64,000 bases of DNA from the NCBI GenBank assembly GCA_905250075.1, contig CAJNOP010000001.1, forward strand, positions 3,630,514 through 3,694,513. Direction: 5' to 3'. Position numbers and translations under genes: made by a program. The stretch is from Rotaria sp. Silwood1. Taxonomy: Eukaryota > Rotifera > Eurotatoria > Philodinida > Philodinidae. Below are positions 61,481-64,000 of this stretch, in pieces (position 1 is the stretch's first letter; each line of letters starts with the position of its first letter). The notes beneath the pieces are model-generated. The model made no database searches. It had not been told where the DNA came from and worked only from the letters and a program-made list of their open reading frames with translations.

Positions 61481-64000
61481 ATGATGATGGATCCTATTGC
61501 CGATCCGTTGCTTAGTTTATACAATGATGGTCAAATTCCATCAATACCAGATAGTTTATTGTTCTGTAATGATGATAACCTTGGGGGCATTGATCTTGAT
61601 TTACCAATACCAAGTCCATATAAATATGAACAAGAAACTATATCAAATATGACAGACAATCCTGGTAAATAATTTTTTGTTTTTTATTTTTGTAATTTTA
61701 AATTCTTTTATTTTCTTTTTCTTTTATAGAATTTGAAACTGAATTAAAAAATTTCTTAGCTAATTTTCCATCACCAGATTCCTCATCATCATCAAATGAT
61801 TATTCAACAATTGATCTCTTAGAAGATTTTCCATTTTCACCAGTTCAAAATGACTCTAATATAGAAAAAAATGAACCAACATTAGTACCACTACCGTTAC
61901 CACCACCTCCACCACCTAAAAAATTACCGGTTATTATAAATACAACTAAACTCACTAATCAACATTTACCGAAAGTCGTGCAATTAACTAAAGGCAATGT
62001 TGTTTATATTCAAGCACCTAATAATTCAAATAAATCTCAAACAAATTTTATTCAATTAACCAATTGTTTGCCAACAATATTAATTAATACATTACCAACA
62101 CCAACAATAAATGAAGAGACAACTGCACCACCAACAACAGCATCAATTGAAGATTTACCTATGGACGACAGTGAATGTAAAAAGAATTTAAAAAAAAAAC
62201 ACAATTTGTTTATCTTGATCAATTATAGATACCGATATGGATCATCTTCCGATGACTCCATCTACATCAAGTGAATCACCTGATGAACGAACAACAACAT
62301 CACCGGATATAACTCATGATAATAATTATAGTAAAAATCGTTTACATCGTCATCAACCTTATAGTTTAAATAAAAATTCATCGACAATGTTAACAAATCT
62401 CGAAGTAAATTTAATCTTTATTCTTTAACTGTTATTTATTATTATTATTATTATTATTGTATTTAGAAACTACCATCATCTGGTCCGTTGTTATTAACTG
62501 ATGAAGAATTAAAATTAATAAAACAAGAAGGTTATCAAATACCAACAAAATTACCATTAAATAAAACTGAAGAAAAAATCTTAAAAAAAATTCGAAGAAA
62601 AATTAAAAATAAAGTAAAAACAAATTATTATTTTTTTTTGTGTGTTTAAAATGAATTGGATTTTTTTTATCTAGATTTCAGCTCAAGAAAGTCGTCGCAA
62701 GAAAAAAGAATATGTTGATACACTTGAACGACAAATTGCCAAATATATCGATGAAAATGGAGCACTTAAAGAACGTGTATCAACAATGGAAAAAAACCAA
62801 AGGTAATTATATACAACGACTTTTTTTCCTATAAATAAAAACAAAATTTTTAATTTTTATAAAAAAAGAAAAAAAAAGACTTTGACTATACAGATGTGCA
62901 GGATTAAAAAAGATAATTTAGAAATTTCTACACACGCAGATATCAATTAATAATACTGATCCATCAAAAATTGGATGATATATATATAGATTCAGTTATG
63001 TCTGTATATGTTATAACCTTTTATGATTCTTTTTTTAGAAGGATATAAATTTCACTTTTATCGTAACCTGTTGAATCTTTACCTTACCCTAACAAGTTTT
63101 TATTTCACTCTTCTTTAATCCTACCCTAGTAGGAAGCTTTTAAAAATGTTAAATAGAAAAATAATATCACGTAAAGAAGTGTACAGGGTAAGTCTTTTTT
63201 CGCATTCTGTACTCTGACTGAGAAAAATTTTCTAACCCCCCTTATCCTATCTTATTAGGATAGGGTAATCCTATACATCTGTACTTCTTGAAAATGACGC
63301 ATAAAACTTAGAATCAATGTTGGTAAATTCCCATATAATCTTAGAACTCATCTAGTTTTCCGTTCGAAATAGAAAAGAAAGAAAAAAACTAATTTTCTCT
63401 TTATTCAATGAGGTCATCATTCAATTAATATCCGTATCCGTTTCAAAGACATATTTATATATGAAGCACTTATTAATAGAAATCATCAAATTATTAAAAA
63501 AAAATTAATTACCAAAGCATAAATATGTATTGTTCACATGTTTATCAATGAAATGAAAATAATCAATCAGTAGGTCAAATTTAATTTGATGTTCTAAAGC
63601 AAATATGAGACAATTATATAAAGAATATTATATATATATACATGTTTTTCTTTTGCAAACTATATGTTTCTAAAAATCAATATTATGAATTATAAATAAA
63701 TATAAAAAGTTGACTAATTAATCTTAATTTGAAACGTTACAGATCATTAATGCAAGAACTTCAATCACTTCGATCAATGGTCGGCAAAGGAACACCAGCA
63801 ACAGGCAAAGTTTTAATGGTAAAATTTTTTCTATCACTATTCTTATTTTTTTCGTTAAAATAAGATTTCATTTAGGTTTTATGCTTATTTTTTGCTGTTC
63901 TATTTGGTATATGGTCACCTATAGTTAATAAACAATCCGTTGATGATTTTATGCATTCATCAAATGATGGATCATCTTCACAACAAAAATCAGTAACATC
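61481..64000 (+). CDS. CREB3L: CREB3/OASIS-family membrane-bound bZIP transcription factor (3' end beyond window)
   Basis: A transcription factor held in the ER membrane and released by proteolysis. The exons are 61481-61664, 61740-62176, 62229-62404, 62467-62613, 62675-62802, 63743-63818 and 63876 to the edge; all junctions keep frame. There is an acidic N-terminal activation region, then a Pro-rich linker. Next is the family block [17 protein letters not shown] and the basic region [23 protein letters not shown], split by an intron exactly as the motif continues. A leucine-zipper helix ([20 protein letters not shown]) and a hydrophobic membrane segment ([17 protein letters not shown]) follow. 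The lumenal domain begins and runs off the window. The wording of the basic region separates CREB3 members from ATF6 and cytosolic CREB. Confidence 0.93.
62436..62459 (+). repeat. ATT triplet microsatellite in a CREB3-like intron
   Basis: About eight ATT units in the short intron between 62404 and 62467. Confidence 0.85.
62803..63742 (+). other. 0.94-kb intron within the CREB3-like leucine-zipper region
   Basis: Donor GTAATT follows 62802 and the acceptor TTACAG ends at 63742, with split codon AG/A restoring Arg. It is far longer than the other introns of this gene (about 60-75 bp) because, apparently, it contains the inverted-repeat element at 62891-63281. Confidence 0.8.
62889..63283. mobile_element. 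Candidate mariner-like MITE with TA duplication
   Basis: TA at 62889-62890 is followed by CAGATGTGCAGGATT. AATCCTATACATCTG (63267-63281) is followed by TA. The ends are inverted repeats matching at 13 of 15 positions and begin with CA next to TA, as in Tc1/mariner elements. The 391-bp interior has no transposase and includes a hairpin (ATCCTAT-cttat-TAGGAT at about 63244-63262). The short repeat length limits confidence. Confidence 0.42.

Overview
The window is animal nuclear DNA. It is AT-rich, uses the standard genetic code, and its genes are cut by many short GT-AG introns (about 45-70 bp) plus a few introns of 1-2.3 kb. The best guess is a bdelloid rotifer or a close relative. The reasons are the compact intron style, an ADP-ribosyltransferase/MORN-repeat locus of the kind expanded in bdelloids, and several decayed gene copies of the sort a degenerate-tetraploid genome would hold. 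This assignment is inference, because no rRNA or mitochondrial marker is present.

Layout: the 5' end of an inositol trisphosphate receptor gene leaves the left edge (472-1258, minus). A gene-poor stretch follows. Mitochondrial aconitase (6110-12947, minus, 16 exons) comes next, divergent from an unnamed C2H2 zinc-finger gene (13291-19396, plus). After a decayed MIC13-like copy (23555-23894) lies a FOXP forkhead gene (24414-28078, plus, 12 exons). It faces a tandem three-domain trypsin-like protease gene (29049-32471, minus) whose first domain has lost its catalytic residues. From 32.5 to 38.8 kb there are remnants: an ART-MORN pseudogene (34083-35890) and other coding-like debris. HMG-CoA synthase (38875-40735, plus), a thioredoxin pseudogene (45317-45820, minus) and ankyrin-type exons (46318-48831, plus) follow. 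Next is the calcineurin A catalytic subunit (51000-52998, minus) with a possible alternatively spliced long C-terminal exon (49894-50566), then a single-exon SLC46-like transporter (56848-58263, minus). GOLT1/Got1 (59579-60152, minus) is divergent from an ER-membrane CREB3-family bZIP gene (61481 to the right edge, plus).

The genes are mostly unrelated housekeeping and signalling genes, as expected for a eukaryotic chromosome; nothing suggests operons. Loose functional links are calcium signalling (IP3 receptor and calcineurin), mitochondrial metabolism (aconitase, the MIC13 and thioredoxin remnants), sterol/isoprenoid synthesis (HMG-CoA synthase) and secretory-pathway control (GOLT1 beside CREB3-like). 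No tRNA, rRNA, CRISPR array or complete autonomous transposon was recognised. Two small terminal-repeat elements are proposed, one TTAA-flanked (piggyBac-like) and one TA-flanked (mariner-like). Exon boundaries were read by eye from splice consensus and reading-frame continuity. All completed gene models sum to whole codons, but they are not transcript-verified.
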